Of a stretch of DNA of 64,000 nt, positions 46,459 through 56,803 are shown piece by piece (positions within the stretch are counted from its first letter, which is position 1; every line of letters starts with the position of its first letter). The notes under the pieces are model-generated. The model worked only from the letters and a program-made list of their open reading frames with translations. It ran no database searches and was not told where the DNA came from. The position numbers and the translations under genes were made by a program. The stretch comes from Scilla litardierei. Lineage: Eukaryota; Streptophyta; Magnoliopsida; Asparagales; Asparagaceae. The stretch spans positions 27,809,858 to 27,873,857 of the forward strand of contig CM061132.1 in assembly GCA_030789695.1 (NCBI GenBank). Reading direction: 5' to 3'.

Positions 46459-46864
46459 TTAAAATGAAATCGTTTCTTCAAAATCCCAAATATAGAAATT
46501 CGAGATTCCTCTATATAACTCTTTTACATGAAGAAATATAGAGCGAACATCTATATTCTCATGTCTCCTTTGCAACTCATTACTTATGGAAGCTAACACA
46601 GGGCACTTAACAAATTGTACAGTTCTGTGTTCAGGATTTAAAGAACTCTTTCTCATTAACACTGGACTTGATATTTGGGGCTTTAGGAGGGGTTGCATTA
46701 AGGATGTATATTAGCTTGTTACAAGTTATTGCAATTCTTATGTTCCTTAGCCAGTCATTATAATTAGGCCTATTGAGTTTACTCTTTTCAAAGATAAGCC
46801 ATAAGCCAGACATGATGTAAAAATTGACATTTAAAGAGTAATGATACTGAAACAAGATGTTCAA
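46459..46864 (-). pseudogene. copia gag fragment (minus strand)
   Basis: Two overlapping minus-strand frames together give the start of a copia-type gag: FEKSKLNRPNYNDWLRNIRIAI, then an ILNATPPKAP block, and after a frameshift CPVLASISNELQRRHENIDV and FLHVKELY. No LTR or pol was recognised next to it. Confidence 0.65.
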
Positions 46865-47668
46865 GAATAATTAGATTGTTTTATCTAATTATTTCTTCCA
46901 CTAATTTTTCAAATATATTCAACCCAAAAGATAAACAAAAATTATTAAATAATTTTAAAGTGGGAATTAGGATCTAATTATTATGAATTTGGTAACATTC
47001 ACCTTCATCAATAAGTTACCTCACTCTGTAGAATGTAGACACACCCTTTGTCAATTAAAACACTTAATAATTTCTAATATGGTTTTGCCCCCAACCCCTT
47101 TATGATAATGACATTCGTAAAAAATTCATAAAGTTCATTCATGTCATTCTGCTACAATTATAAATTTAGTAGGGTGAGATATATATGTCCTTGACCTTCG
47201 TCAACATTGGTATATTCTGACTGCCCCCGAATCCTTATTATAGTAGCAAAGATGTATCACATAGTGTTGAAATGATAGGACCTTCGTCAACAACCATAAC
47301 ATCAATACTAAGTGCTCTACACCTTTGAAATGATGGATGACTATGCATAATTCTTAAGAGAATTTCAAACGTAATGGACTGGATATAGTTGGAAAAATAA
47401 CGTCACCTAATTTTGATTGGAAAAGAACTTTAACACTAATCAATTCACTGAGCCAGCTATATCAAAAGAGGGATGTTTTCTCAGGCTAACATACCAAGAC
47501 CACATTCATTAATTAAAATGAACAAACTACTTATGATGTTTATGTTTTACCTCTCCATATTCTGTTGTTTTGCTTCTTAATAGGCTTGAGATAAGGAGTG
47601 ACTTATGCGGACATGAGCCCATGCAAGTTGGTAATGTAAACATTGGATCATTGATCTAAAAACACAGT
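46865..47668. other. No gene seen
   Basis: About 800 bp of AT-rich sequence without recognised coding similarity or repeats. Confidence 0.4.
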
Positions 47669-48930
47669 TGATATGACTATTTTGACCGGGCCCGGAAGAG
47701 CTAAGTCAACTACGACCAGTCAACTGGCCTATTATGGCCTTGGGCTCCGGCCCTATGATCTCACAGACAGGTCGTGCTTCTCCACCCAAGACAAAGGCCC
47801 AACAGACTGACCACTTCAATAGTGGAGGAAAATATGGCCCGACTTAATGGCCATCCTACTCTAGACATCATGGCTCGCTAATTATGGCCCGACTTAATGG
47901 CCATCACTCTCTAGCCATCATGGCTCGCTAATTATGGGTCGATTTAATGGCCATCACTCTCTAGCCATTATGACTCGCTAATTATGGCCCGACTTAAATG
48001 TCATCACTCTCTAGCCATCATGGCTCGCTAATTATGGCCTGACTTAATGGCCATCACTCTTTCGCCATCATGGCTCGCCAAATATGGCAACCGCCTAAGG
48101 CCATCACTCCAGCAATCATGGCCACCTTTGTGGCATTCATCCCCTCATCAAGACGAGAGCAATTAGTGGGGTTAACACTTCCCCCATTTACACGTCCCCA
48201 TGAATGGCGGCCATGATGCCACATCATGGCACATTATTAGGATGATTCGCCTATATGAGGTGAAAGGGGTTGCGTCATCCACCGGTCCGGATCTTCGCGA
48301 TCTATAACGGAGGTATCTCATACTCATACTCCCTCTAACACCTTCTTCCACCTTTACATATTTCTCCTCCATAGCTCGGCCCGAGGATCAGTGCTTGGTA
48401 ACTCCGCGAACCAAGCCCGATCACCGAGCACCCAACAGACCAGATTTGACTTTGGCATCTGAGGGGAATCGGTCGGAACCAAGGTCCGACCCCCCCTGAC
48501 GATCTTCCTCGTCTATTCAGGTCCAGGAGATCCAACGACGCTAAGACTACCCCTCAGCGTCTTCCCAGTCGGAGCCGAGCGCCCTCGTCCCCGAGTCCGC
48601 TCATCTCCACCACCAGGAGGTCGTCGCTCTGCCGAGGCCACCCTTCGGTAAGCCGACGCGAGGTCCACCGCATCCCTCACCGAGCGACCCCGCCTTCACC
48701 GATCTCGAAGGTTGTCGTCCCGTCGAGGCTACCCCTCGGCGCGCCGAAGAACAGAGCCGCGCCTTCCTGCCCAAGCGAACGCGCCATCGATCGACCCCAA
48801 GGGTCATCTCCGTCCCACGTGATTGCTACGGCAACGCGGAGGTCCCGCATGTCCCCTTTTGAATGCATTGACCCCACACCCTCCGGGCCTCCATACTATC
48901 AACTTGTTGTGCGAAAAAACCGCCCAAACA
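47669..48930 (+). repeat. 5' LTR of a Tat-like Ty3/gypsy element
   Basis: The 3' end is fixed by the PBS that follows; the 5' end at tgatatgac is a best guess. A 50-bp tandem repeat lies at about 47828-48118 and a TATA-like box ctatatgagg at 48251-48260. The downstream part is CpG-rich and ends ...cgcccaaaca. The second LTR is not in the window. Confidence 0.65.
47828..48118 (+). repeat. 50-bp tandem repeat with AGCCATCATGGCT dyads
   Basis: About five to six units of the form attatggcccgacttaatgg followed by ccatcactctctagccatca and tggctcgcta. Each unit holds the dyad agccat-c-atggct and the pair atggcc/ggccat. The array ends about 130 bp upstream of the TATA-like box. Confidence 0.85.
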
Positions 48931-48932
48931 AT

Positions 48933-48950
48933 TGGCACCGTCTGTGGGAA
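48933..48950 (+). promoter_or_regulatory. Primer-binding site of the Tat-like element
   Basis: tggcaccgtctgtgggaa is the characteristic sequence found right after the LTR in Tat/Ogre-type plant gypsy elements. Confidence 0.8.
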
Positions 48951-50812
48951 ACGAGTCAGCACCCACGTCAATATACACACGACGATGGCTCGTTCTACCA
49001 TCCTTTCTCTATTTTTAAGAAGGATTATTAAAAATAACTAAGCTAACATATCATTCACAAATACAACAGTATTTGATCGGCCTCTCTTCCACTTTATGTT
49101 TACTAAAGTGAGCAGGCCTACAGCTCGGCATAACAGACCTCCACAGATCGATCAAAATGTGAGGAACTCTCGACAAATCTACTATCGCCCAATCGATGAT
49201 GGACTTCGGTGTGGTCCGGGTGATCGACGCCCACCAAATTCTTTGTGATGCCACCTAGATGAAGAATTCAATAAGCGTGTGCTTTGGGGCCACCTCGTCG
49301 GACGATCACTCATCAATGACCCCATCGACAAAGGCCAAAATGGACTGCTCAAGGACATCCAACCATAGAGGCCTTTGACTCAAACTCTTGGAGCATCCAC
49401 AACCCCTCTTCTTCTCAGCGAGGAATACAATCAGAGTCCTGTGGAGACGATCGAAGTATGTGAACACGATCGGAGTCCTCAGAACAACTGATGTGCCTCC
49501 TTCTCAGCGGCGGTCTCCGACCCTCTTTTGGGTCGACACCGACCGTCCTCCAGAGCAAGGATGACCCTTCCAGCTCGTCGAAGATGCTGACCTCTGACCG
49601 AAGTGTACCCTCTAAGCACCTCCTTCTCGATTGAAAGCGTCGACCTCCGAACCAATGACAATACGTCGACAAGCTTGGCATCAACCGAGGACACCGACTT
49701 AGGTGACCTCTGACGCAGATCTGGGCTCCCGCGGTCATGCGAGCATCGGTGGATCATCCCTTAGCTTGATCTGTGCTCTTAACCATCGTTGAAGGTTCGA
49801 AGAGTCAGCCTTCAGATCTCATCCCTCTTTCGACCGATCCTCAGCGCTCATCGGAGTTCAGCTAGTCCGACTCGCCTCTAGTGGAAGCTCGACTGCCTTC
49901 AAGTTCCCCATAGCTCAGAACTACTCCGATGGAGCTACCCAATAGACCATCTTCTTCGATGATGCTGCCAGACTCGCCATCAACCCAAACTCGATCAAAC
50001 AATGGTCGATCCACAAGCTCGACCTCATCAAGCCCCCGCCGCCGTCGCCGTCGGTGGATCCTTGTCACCGCGGAAAGTCGATTGTTGTGGGGTCGCCGGT
50101 GAAGCAGATCCGAAGTCCTGGTGGATCATATTCACCCAGTGGGAGACCCACCCGTCGACAGTCACCACGAGGGTGATGAAGCCCCTCGTTACCTCGACCC
50201 TCATCCAGCGGCTATCTGACCGCCTCTAGCGACAGAGTGGCAGTAGCGACAGTAGAAGCCCTCGGCAAGATCGTGCTCTGTTCTTCTTGCGACTGTCTGA
50301 CCTCCATGAACCTGGCGGATTGATAGGATGGAGATCGGGTCTCGTCCCCCATGACAAGGCAGCAGTTGTTCTTCACCCGATTGATCGGGGCTGCAGCAGA
50401 GATCGGGCCTTGTCCTCTCACGATCGACGCCCTTCTGACCCAGATCCGGCCGACCATCGAGCATCGAGCTTGAGAACCCCTCGACTGGCAGCATCCGGTA
50501 GCTCTCAAGGGACAGCCAAATCGCCGGAGGGCCGACTGTGGCTGACCCTGGGCATGTCCCGAAGCCGCCTGCCTTGGAACCAGGTCAGCGGCATACAGCT
50601 TCTCGGCAGCGAGTCCATCGAAGGATCCGGATCTTGGCGAGGGTCGGTGACGTGCGCTTATATTTCATATATTCACGCACTTTTTCTTTTGTGTTTCTCC
50701 GTGTTTTCCGCCGTCTCTTATTCGTTTTCGTATATTTTCCCGTTTTCTTTCACTTTTCTTTGTTTATCCATGATTGCAGGAGTTCGACCACGTAGGGGAC
50801 GTTTTACGATGA
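48951..50812 (+). other. Interior of the Tat-like element and target of B-ath
   Basis: No gag or pol similarity was recognised; short frames on both strands look random. Words of tcgac/gatcg type are common. The last 180 bp (50640 onward) contains a pyrimidine-rich stretch and a possible splice acceptor (gattgcag) and may already belong to the Athila-like element C-ath into which B-ath inserted; the boundary between the two is not visible. Confidence 0.4.
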
Positions 50813-50817
50813 TATCC
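50813..50817 (+). repeat. Target-site duplication tatcc of B-ath
   Basis: tatcc precedes the first LTR base (TGATC at 50818) and recurs at 62796-62800, directly after ...gatcaagtttttggc. The match fixes the 3' border ten bases beyond the GATCA that would be the expected LTR end. Confidence 0.75.
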
Positions 50818-51112
50818 TGATCACTCCTCATTTTACACCTTTTTTCCGTGTATTTTCATGCCATTTAGATCGCCCAAATCATGTTTTTCACGATATATCG
50901 ACGATATTGCGATGCTTTTCACGATTTGTTGTTTTTGTCGCATTTCAGGTGATTTGGCACGATTTGGAGTGATCTCGAGACGCGCTTACTCTAGACGGCC
51001 ACCGACAACCTCCCCGAGGGATATTTTGCTGTTGGAGAGGAGCGGAAGAAGAATGGACGTCGCAGGAGCGACGAGGAGGCCAAAACAATCAGATTGGGCA
51101 TCTTTTGTGTCC

Positions 51113-51493
51113 CACTCGGCCGAGTGGAGGAGCCACTCGGCCGACCGGCGAGACACTGCTCGACCGACTCATTCAGACATGATTTCCATGTGTACTCGGC
51201 CGAGCGTCGGAGTCCACATCGGCCGAGTGACGATACCACGTCCGCCCGAGTGGCGCCCAGACGAAGCCCCTCCAAAATATCGAAGTTTCTGTTTTTCGGC
51301 CACCTGAGCTTCAGAAGACACACTCGGCCGAGTGGCAAACCACGTCCGCCTGAGTGCATTGAAGCCATCAGCCGAGTGACGACAACTCACTCGGCCGAGC
51401 CGCCTCCGAACTGAAGACCCCTGAAAGCCCCGACTTACTGGAAAATTACAGGGTTTTCACTCGGCCGAGCGACTTTTGTCACTCGGCCGAGTG
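51113..51493 (+). repeat. Array of ACTCGGCCGAGT palindromes in U3 of B-ath
   Basis: Perfect 14-bp copies (cactcggccgagtg) at 51113-51126 and 51480-51493, and near copies throughout, spaced irregularly. Some are half sites such as cactcggccgacc or catcggccgagtg. The same array is in the 3' LTR (61263-61643) and, as a second cluster, between the two reading frames (55911-56239). It lies within about 80-460 bp upstream of the TATA-like box. Confidence 0.88.
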
Positions 51494-51975
51494 CGATGCG
51501 CTGCCTGTAGCGAAATTTGCGGAAAACAGGCTGTGCAGGGGCGTTTTGGTCAAGATTTTTGGACGATTTTTGGGGCTATTTAAGCCCTGTTTTTACCCTA
51601 GTTTTGAGAGCCATCTCTTAGATTTTTTGCAGCTTTTTGAGATTACTTTTTAGCTTTATTATTTGTGATTGGAGAAGAGGAAAAACTTGGATTTTAGTTG
51701 GATTAATTGAAGAACTACATTGGTTTGCATCTCTCTTCCCCAAAAACTCTATTTTTATTGTTTATATCATTGTTGTGATGAATTCCATTGCCTATTTCAT
51801 TGATTATTTTTGTGCTATTGCTATGATTTGTGAGTAGTCTCCACGTCTTGGGGCGTGGGGATGAACCCTACAAGCCCTATTTTATAATTGTGATGAATTG
51901 GTAGAAATTGAGCTAGGATTGTTATTAGGGATTAGATTGGGATCAAATTACTACGGATAGCTAGGTATTCATATC

Positions 51976-52266
51976 AATTGGGATTTGCAAGAGATTGGAT
52001 CCCAATTTGACAGGAAGCCCTAGAAATCCGAATTGGGCTGGAGTCGGATTTTCGAAGTATCGGTTTGCAAGAGATTGGACCGATACTAGGATCTCTGGTT
52101 GCAATTCCGTGCCGATACCCGTTTGCAAGAGATTGGACGGGTAGGAACTATCCTAATTTAGATTGTGGACCGAGTTTGCAAGAGATTGGGCTCGGTGCGC
52201 AATTGGACGATGATGTTGATCCTAATGCTAGCTTTCCTAGGCTAGGGTTTGCAAGAGATTGGACCC
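51976..52266 (+). other. Five hairpins with an invariant 14-nt loop and five different stems
   Basis: The loop ttgcaagagattgg occurs at 51985-51998, 52065-52078, 52123-52136, 52076+100 region (52176-52189... as read 52176 onward) and 52249-52262. Stems: aattgggat/atcccaatt (9 bp), agtatcggt/accgatact (9 bp), tacccgt/acgggta (7 bp), accgagt/gctcggt (7 bp with a closing U-G pair), gggt/accc (4 bp). Loops are identical while stems share no sequence but always pair. The array is downstream of the TATA box, so it is in the leader RNA; the same array lies in the 3' LTR at 62126-62416. Confidence 0.92.
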
Positions 52267-52641
52267 GACCCCAGGATAGCTATAGACCGGCAACAGCGCG
52301 AGAGCGTGAGCTTGGTTCCACATTTAGTTGCAACTAGTTCATCCAAATTCTCATTCTAGCAATTTTGATACCGACGAACCACATTTATGAAATACGGTGA
52401 GTAGCGGGAATTCCCCATTCCCTAGACGTTCTTTATTTGATTTGATATTTCGCACATTTGTCTGACGATTGTGACAGGATCACCCAAGGCAATTCTCTCT
52501 ATTCTTAAATAGCCAGGTTGATTAGGAGCAAGCACGGTCATTCGTCCTCCCTGTGTTCGATACCCGCTCGCCGCTATACCGTGCGCTTGCGGTAAAACTA
52601 CAACCGTTCTTTGGGTGTACGTCCCGGAGCGATCAAGTTTT

Positions 52642-52659
52642 TGGCGCCGTTGCCGGGGA
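52642..52659 (+). promoter_or_regulatory. Primer-binding site of B-ath (tRNA-Asp type)
   Basis: tggcgccgttgccgggga is the site described for Athila elements, complementary to the 3' end of tRNA-Asp. It starts six bases after GATCA. Its first four bases (tggc) also appear at the outer end of the 3' LTR. Confidence 0.88.
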
Positions 52660-52807
52660 GGCGATTGCGTTTGATTCTTTTTTACCTTAGCTACTTCTTT
52701 CTTTTATTTTTATTTTTTTTATTTTTACCATTATTATTTCCTTTACTATTCTTACCTAACCCTTCCACGGTACTAATCATCTCTTTGAAACTCTGTTTCC
52801 CCTGTGC

Positions 52808-55582
52808 ATGAACACGAGTTCTACGGCGGACCCAGAAGACTTATTATTTGATCCCGAGATCGAACGTACCGCGCGGAGACTTAGAGCGGAAAAGAGACAA
52901 GATCCGGAAGGGAGGTATATGACCAACCCGGAAACTCCTGAAGAATTGGCGGCAAGGATGGCGAGGATAATTTCTATTCGCGATAGGCTTCGGCCTAAGA
53001 CTTCTTCTACCACCTCATCCATTGCCATGCCGGGGTTGGCGGCTGACAAGAACTTCGAGCTAAAGACTGGATTGGTGGTTTTGATGCAACAAGACCCATT
53101 TCATGGGAACGCACATGAGAACCCCCACTACCACATCCAACTATTCTTGTCGAAGTGCGCCACATTCCAGATGCCGGGGGTCTCCAACGATGCTATCAGA
53201 TTGCGTCTCTTCCCCTTCACGCTTAAGGACAAAGCACTCTATTGGTTGAGTACGCAGGCTGACGGAGTCTTCACCACTTGGGACGAGTTGGCAAGTGCAT
53301 TTATTGATAAATTCTATCCGCCATCCAAGACGGTGAAGATCCGGAGCGCTCTCATGTCCTTCAAGCAAGGACCACAGGAGACGCTCTATGAAGCATGGGA
53401 GCGTTTTAAGGATTTGCAGCATCAATGCCCGCACCACAGTATAGAGGATTGGGAGCTAGTTCATAGCCTCTACAATGGTCTCCAACCGGGGACCAAACAA
53501 ATTATTGATGCCGCGGCGAATGGTGCGATCTTATCAAAGACTCCCGAAGAAGCTACGGCCCTAATTGAGGAGATGGCCTCAAATAACCAACAATGGGGCG
53601 ATGAGCGAGGACACTCCACATCCTCCTTAAAGCCAACTAGCATCTACGAGGCGAAGGCCGTAGCAGAGCTCACGAGCAAATTTGATTCTCTCTACAAGGT
53701 GGTGGAGAGATTGGAGAAGTTCATCACGGAGCCCCAAGGAGCACCTTCCACCTCCACGCCGACCAACCAAATGTGTGATTGGCAAGACCAATCTCAAGCC
53801 ATGTACGCGGGAGGAGAGCAAGGAGAAGGATCCTTGGAGCAAATACAATATGTTGCGGGGAACCAAGGGTATTGGTCCAATCCGGCCGCAAGAAATCATC
53901 CGGGATTCTCCTACGCCAACAATGAAGGAGCTTTGAACCCGCCACAACCACCAACTCAACAAGCTCGACCACCACCACCCCAACAACAATACTATCCACC
54001 GAGGGGGCCTCCACAACAAAACTTTCAACCGAAGAAACAAGTTCCACCATATAGGCCTCCCGGATACAACCAAGGGTGGAGGAATCAAAATCAAAACCCT
54101 CCACAAGCTCCACAACGATCCGACTTCGAAACTAGAGTGGAGGCGTTCATGGTCGAGCAAAATAAGGTGAATGCTACTTTGAAGGCGGGGCAAGACTCTC
54201 TTAACACCGTAGTGGCTCAAATATCGGAGCAATTGGCGTTGCTCAATCGGAACACTCAAAGATTGCCGGCGCAACCGGAGCAAAACCCACGGGGCAACAC
54301 GTGCCACATCAATGCCGTAGTTGCCGTTACTACTAGAGGTGGGAAGGACACCACCCCCGCCATGATTCCTATTGAGGAGGCCGTGGATGAAAGCTTGGAG
54401 CCGGTTGAGCCGATAGTTGAGATTGAAAAGGAGAAGGAGCCACAAGACAAGGAGAAATCTAGGGCGGAGCGATTAATTGAGGAGAGGCGCTTCATGCCAC
54501 CGGTCTCATTCCCCCAAAGGCCCGCTAGAGCGAAAATGGAGAAGAGGCTAGCAAAATTTCTCGAGTACCTAAGAGGAGTTAGCCTTAACATCCCCTTCCT
54601 TGACGCCATCGTCGAGATCCCCACATATGCTAAATTTTTGAAGGACTTGATTTCGGGGAGGAAAAGGAAGGAGAAGATCATGCTAGCCGAGGAGGGCTCT
54701 TGGTTCACCAAGAGAGAGAAGGAGCCGGCAAAATTCAAAGATCCGGGGAGTTTTCGGATTCCTTGCACCTTGGGCGGCGTCCCTCTTCAAAAGGCGTTGG
54801 TCGATCTTGGGGCTAGTGTGAGCCTCATGCCCCTCTCCATGTTCTTAAAGCTAAACACCGGGACAAAGTTGAAACCCACCGACATGCGCATTCAATTAGC
54901 CGATGGACGGATAACAAGGCCGGTGGGGATCGCCGAAGACATACCGCTACAAGTCCCGGGAGGAATATGCTTGCCATGTGACTTTGTGATCATGGACGTT
55001 AAGGAGGAGGGAGACACTTCATTGATACTTGGACGCCCATTCCTCGCCACCGCCGGAGTCATCGTCGACGTGCGCGAAGGTACCTTAACCTTAAACGTCG
55101 GAAACATCGAGGTGGAGCTCCACATTCCTAAGGCTATGAAGCATATGCCTTATCACGAGGAACTCGACTACATGGACCTCCTTGACGAGGTGATAGAAGA
55201 GGCGATTCCTCACTCAATTGGCGCCCTTTTTGATGAAGAATTTGAAGAAGGCCCGGATTTAGGCCAAGATGAAAAGAATGAAGACGATTCCCCCGACTTC
55301 TCCGCTGATGAAGATGAAGGCGACGCTGATGTCGCAAGGATTCGAGAGCTCTGCAAGCTCTCGAAATTAAAGTCTCCAAAGAAAGCTCCGTCGGCACGGA
55401 GACCGGCATCACCGGTTAAGCCGTTGACCGGAGCAAACGCTAGCTTGGGGGAGCCTCCCCCCAACACTATTCGAGACGAGAGACCACCGCGGGAGAACGC
55501 GCCGCCGCCACATCCAAATCCAAGCGCACTCCCCGGAAAGTTTGACGGGTGCATCCCGTATGCACCAAACATCCCGCATTGA
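52808..55582 (+). CDS. Gag-protease polyprotein of B-ath
   Basis: 924 residues, intact. ATG at 52808, about 150 bp after the PBS. The Retrotrans_gag domain is at about residues 90-230 (MQQDPFHGNAHENPHYHI, LFPFTLKDKALYWL, DKFYPPSKT, ETLYEAWERFKDL). A Pro/Gln-rich linker follows at about 370-450, with no CCHC knuckle seen, then the TTRGGKDTTP block. A retropepsin-like aspartic protease comes at about 640-765, with DLGASVSLMP (Asp about 666) and ILGRPF. The C-terminal 150 residues are acidic, then Pro-rich, ending CIPYAPNIPH. In autonomous Athila elements pol follows the protease; here the frame simply ends. The product should build particles and mature itself. Confidence 0.92.
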   Translation: MNTSSTADPEDLLFDPEIERTARRLRAEKRQDPEGRYMTNPETPEELAARMARIISIRDRLRPKTSSTTSSIAMPGLAADKNFELKTGLVVLMQQDPFHGNAHENPHYHIQLFLSKCATFQMPGVSNDAIRLRLFPFTLKDKALYWLSTQADGVFTTWDELASAFIDKFYPPSKTVKIRSALMSFKQGPQETLYEAWERFKDLQHQCPHHSIEDWELVHSLYNGLQPGTKQIIDAAANGAILSKTPEEATALIEEMASNNQQWGDERGHSTSSLKPTSIYEAKAVAELTSKFDSLYKVVERLEKFITEPQGAPSTSTPTNQMCDWQDQSQAMYAGGEQGEGSLEQIQYVAGNQGYWSNPAARNHPGFSYANNEGALNPPQPPTQQARPPPPQQQYYPPRGPPQQNFQPKKQVPPYRPPGYNQGWRNQNQNPPQAPQRSDFETRVEAFMVEQNKVNATLKAGQDSLNTVVAQISEQLALLNRNTQRLPAQPEQNPRGNTCHINAVVAVTTRGGKDTTPAMIPIEEAVDESLEPVEPIVEIEKEKEPQDKEKSRAERLIEERRFMPPVSFPQRPARAKMEKRLAKFLEYLRGVSLNIPFLDAIVEIPTYAKFLKDLISGRKRKEKIMLAEEGSWFTKREKEPAKFKDPGSFRIPCTLGGVPLQKALVDLGASVSLMPLSMFLKLNTGTKLKPTDMRIQLADGRITRPVGIAEDIPLQVPGGICLPCDFVIMDVKEEGDTSLILGRPFLATAGVIVDVREGTLTLNVGNIEVELHIPKAMKHMPYHEELDYMDLLDEVIEEAIPHSIGALFDEEFEEGPDLGQDEKNEDDSPDFSADEDEGDADVARIRELCKLSKLKSPKKAPSARRPASPVKPLTGANASLGEPPPNTIRDERPPRENAPPPHPNPSALPGKFDGCIPYAPNIPH

Positions 55583-56803
55583 TTGAAAATTATAGGGGGT
55601 CGAGCTCACGACCTTAAACGAGCGCTTGTCGGGAGGCAACCCGACGGTTTTTGCTTTATTTTTACTTTTTCTTTATTTTCGTTTTAGAAATTTTTAGTGT
55701 TTCGAGTCGTTCGCCCAAAAATTTTGTGATAACGGGTCCTATTTTTCTCGACAGGAGAGGAGATAGGTAGATCCATCATGAGGAGGATGAACGAGACGAC
55801 GAGGAGCGCCCCAAGAAGGCGTTCGACGCTTAGGAGGAGGATGAAATCGACTGGAGGAAGAAAGACGGAGTTTAGAGCCCAAACGAAGACAAACAGCAGA
55901 AAACAAGGCTCACTCGGCCGAGCATACTAGTCACTCGGCCGAGTACAGAAGTTCGTCCGACCGAGCCGCTCACGAACGAGGGAAGTCTGCTGTACCCAAC
56001 TCTCTGTCTATTTTCCTCATTTCATTAGAACTGCTACTCGGCCGAGTATACATTATCACTCGGCCGAGTAAAACGGATACCCTCCTAGGGCGAGTCATGC
56101 CGAGTAGCTTGAGTCACTCGGCCGAATGGACTTACTCCACTCGGTCGAAGCTGGCAAAGCCACTCGGCCGAAGCGATATCGGGGAGAAAATTTTTATTTG
56201 CCTCGCTCGGCCGAGTGAGCATGTCACTCGGCCGAGTCGTAACTTTTTTATATATATGTGGCGAGGGGGGCGCGGATTTCGAAATCGCAAATCCCAAATC
56301 CGCCCGCGCCCCCTCAGCTCCCCTCGCCCGATCTCGCTTCACCCAGCCCCCCACTCGCCCGGACGACCTCGCCCCGCCGCCGCTCGGTCCGCCACCGCCG
56401 GCCGAGCACGCCCCGGTGCCTCGCCCGAGTCGCCGCCGGCGGCACGCCGTCCGACCACCTCCGGTACCCCTATTTCGACTATTTTCTCCTCTTTTCGTGT
56501 ATTTCTTGAGGATCCATGTGCTAAACGCCCCACTAACCCAAATCAATTTCTATATCTATCCATTATACCCCTATTGCTCCATACATTTTGATTATTACTC
56601 GCTGATATCGCTTTTTCATGCGCAGGTTGCTTTTTGGAGCTTAGGGGAGCTCAGGGGAGCTTCTACGGGCTGCTCAGGACTTCGTGGAGGCGCGGACTTC
56701 GCACGCTTCCACTGCTTAGCACTCGCGGCGTGTTTGAGTATACTCTTTCCATTCTTTTACACGCACAGCACTTTTTTCATTTTTCGGCGCGCTCGGGGCC
56801 GAT
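55583..56803 (+). other. Inter-ORF region of B-ath
   Basis: No gene. A block conserved with element A lies at 55595-55650 (ggtcgagctc, aaacgagcgcttgtcggg) and ends in the dyad gtcggg-aggcaa-cccgac followed by a T run. A second cluster of ACTCGGCCGAGT palindromes occupies 55911-56239. It is followed by a GC-rich, pyrimidine-rich tract and a possible splice acceptor (tgcgcag, about 56620-56626) before ORF-1, consistent with expression of ORF-1 from a spliced RNA as proposed for Athila env-like genes. Confidence 0.7.

Larger units (their letters stand above)
50818..52645 (+). repeat. 5' LTR of B-ath
   Basis: It begins TGATCACTCC. 51113-51493 holds many copies of the palindrome CACTCGGCCGAGTG or close variants. 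The TATA-like box ctatttaag is at 51576-51584. The transcribed part contains a small hairpin after gtgagtag (51831) and the five constant-loop hairpins (51976-52266). The classical end GATCA is at 52631-52635; the 3' copy extends ten bases further, into the first four bases of the PBS. Confidence 0.92.

Noticed and set aside
51976..52266. Regularly spaced identical 14-mers with variable neighbours look CRISPR-like
   Set aside because: The context is a plant LTR, there are no cas genes, spacing is irregular, and the variable parts are complementary arms rather than independent spacers.
53627..54445. 272-residue minus-strand open frame inside gag of B-ath
   Set aside because: It is the shadow of the intact plus-strand gag-protease gene.
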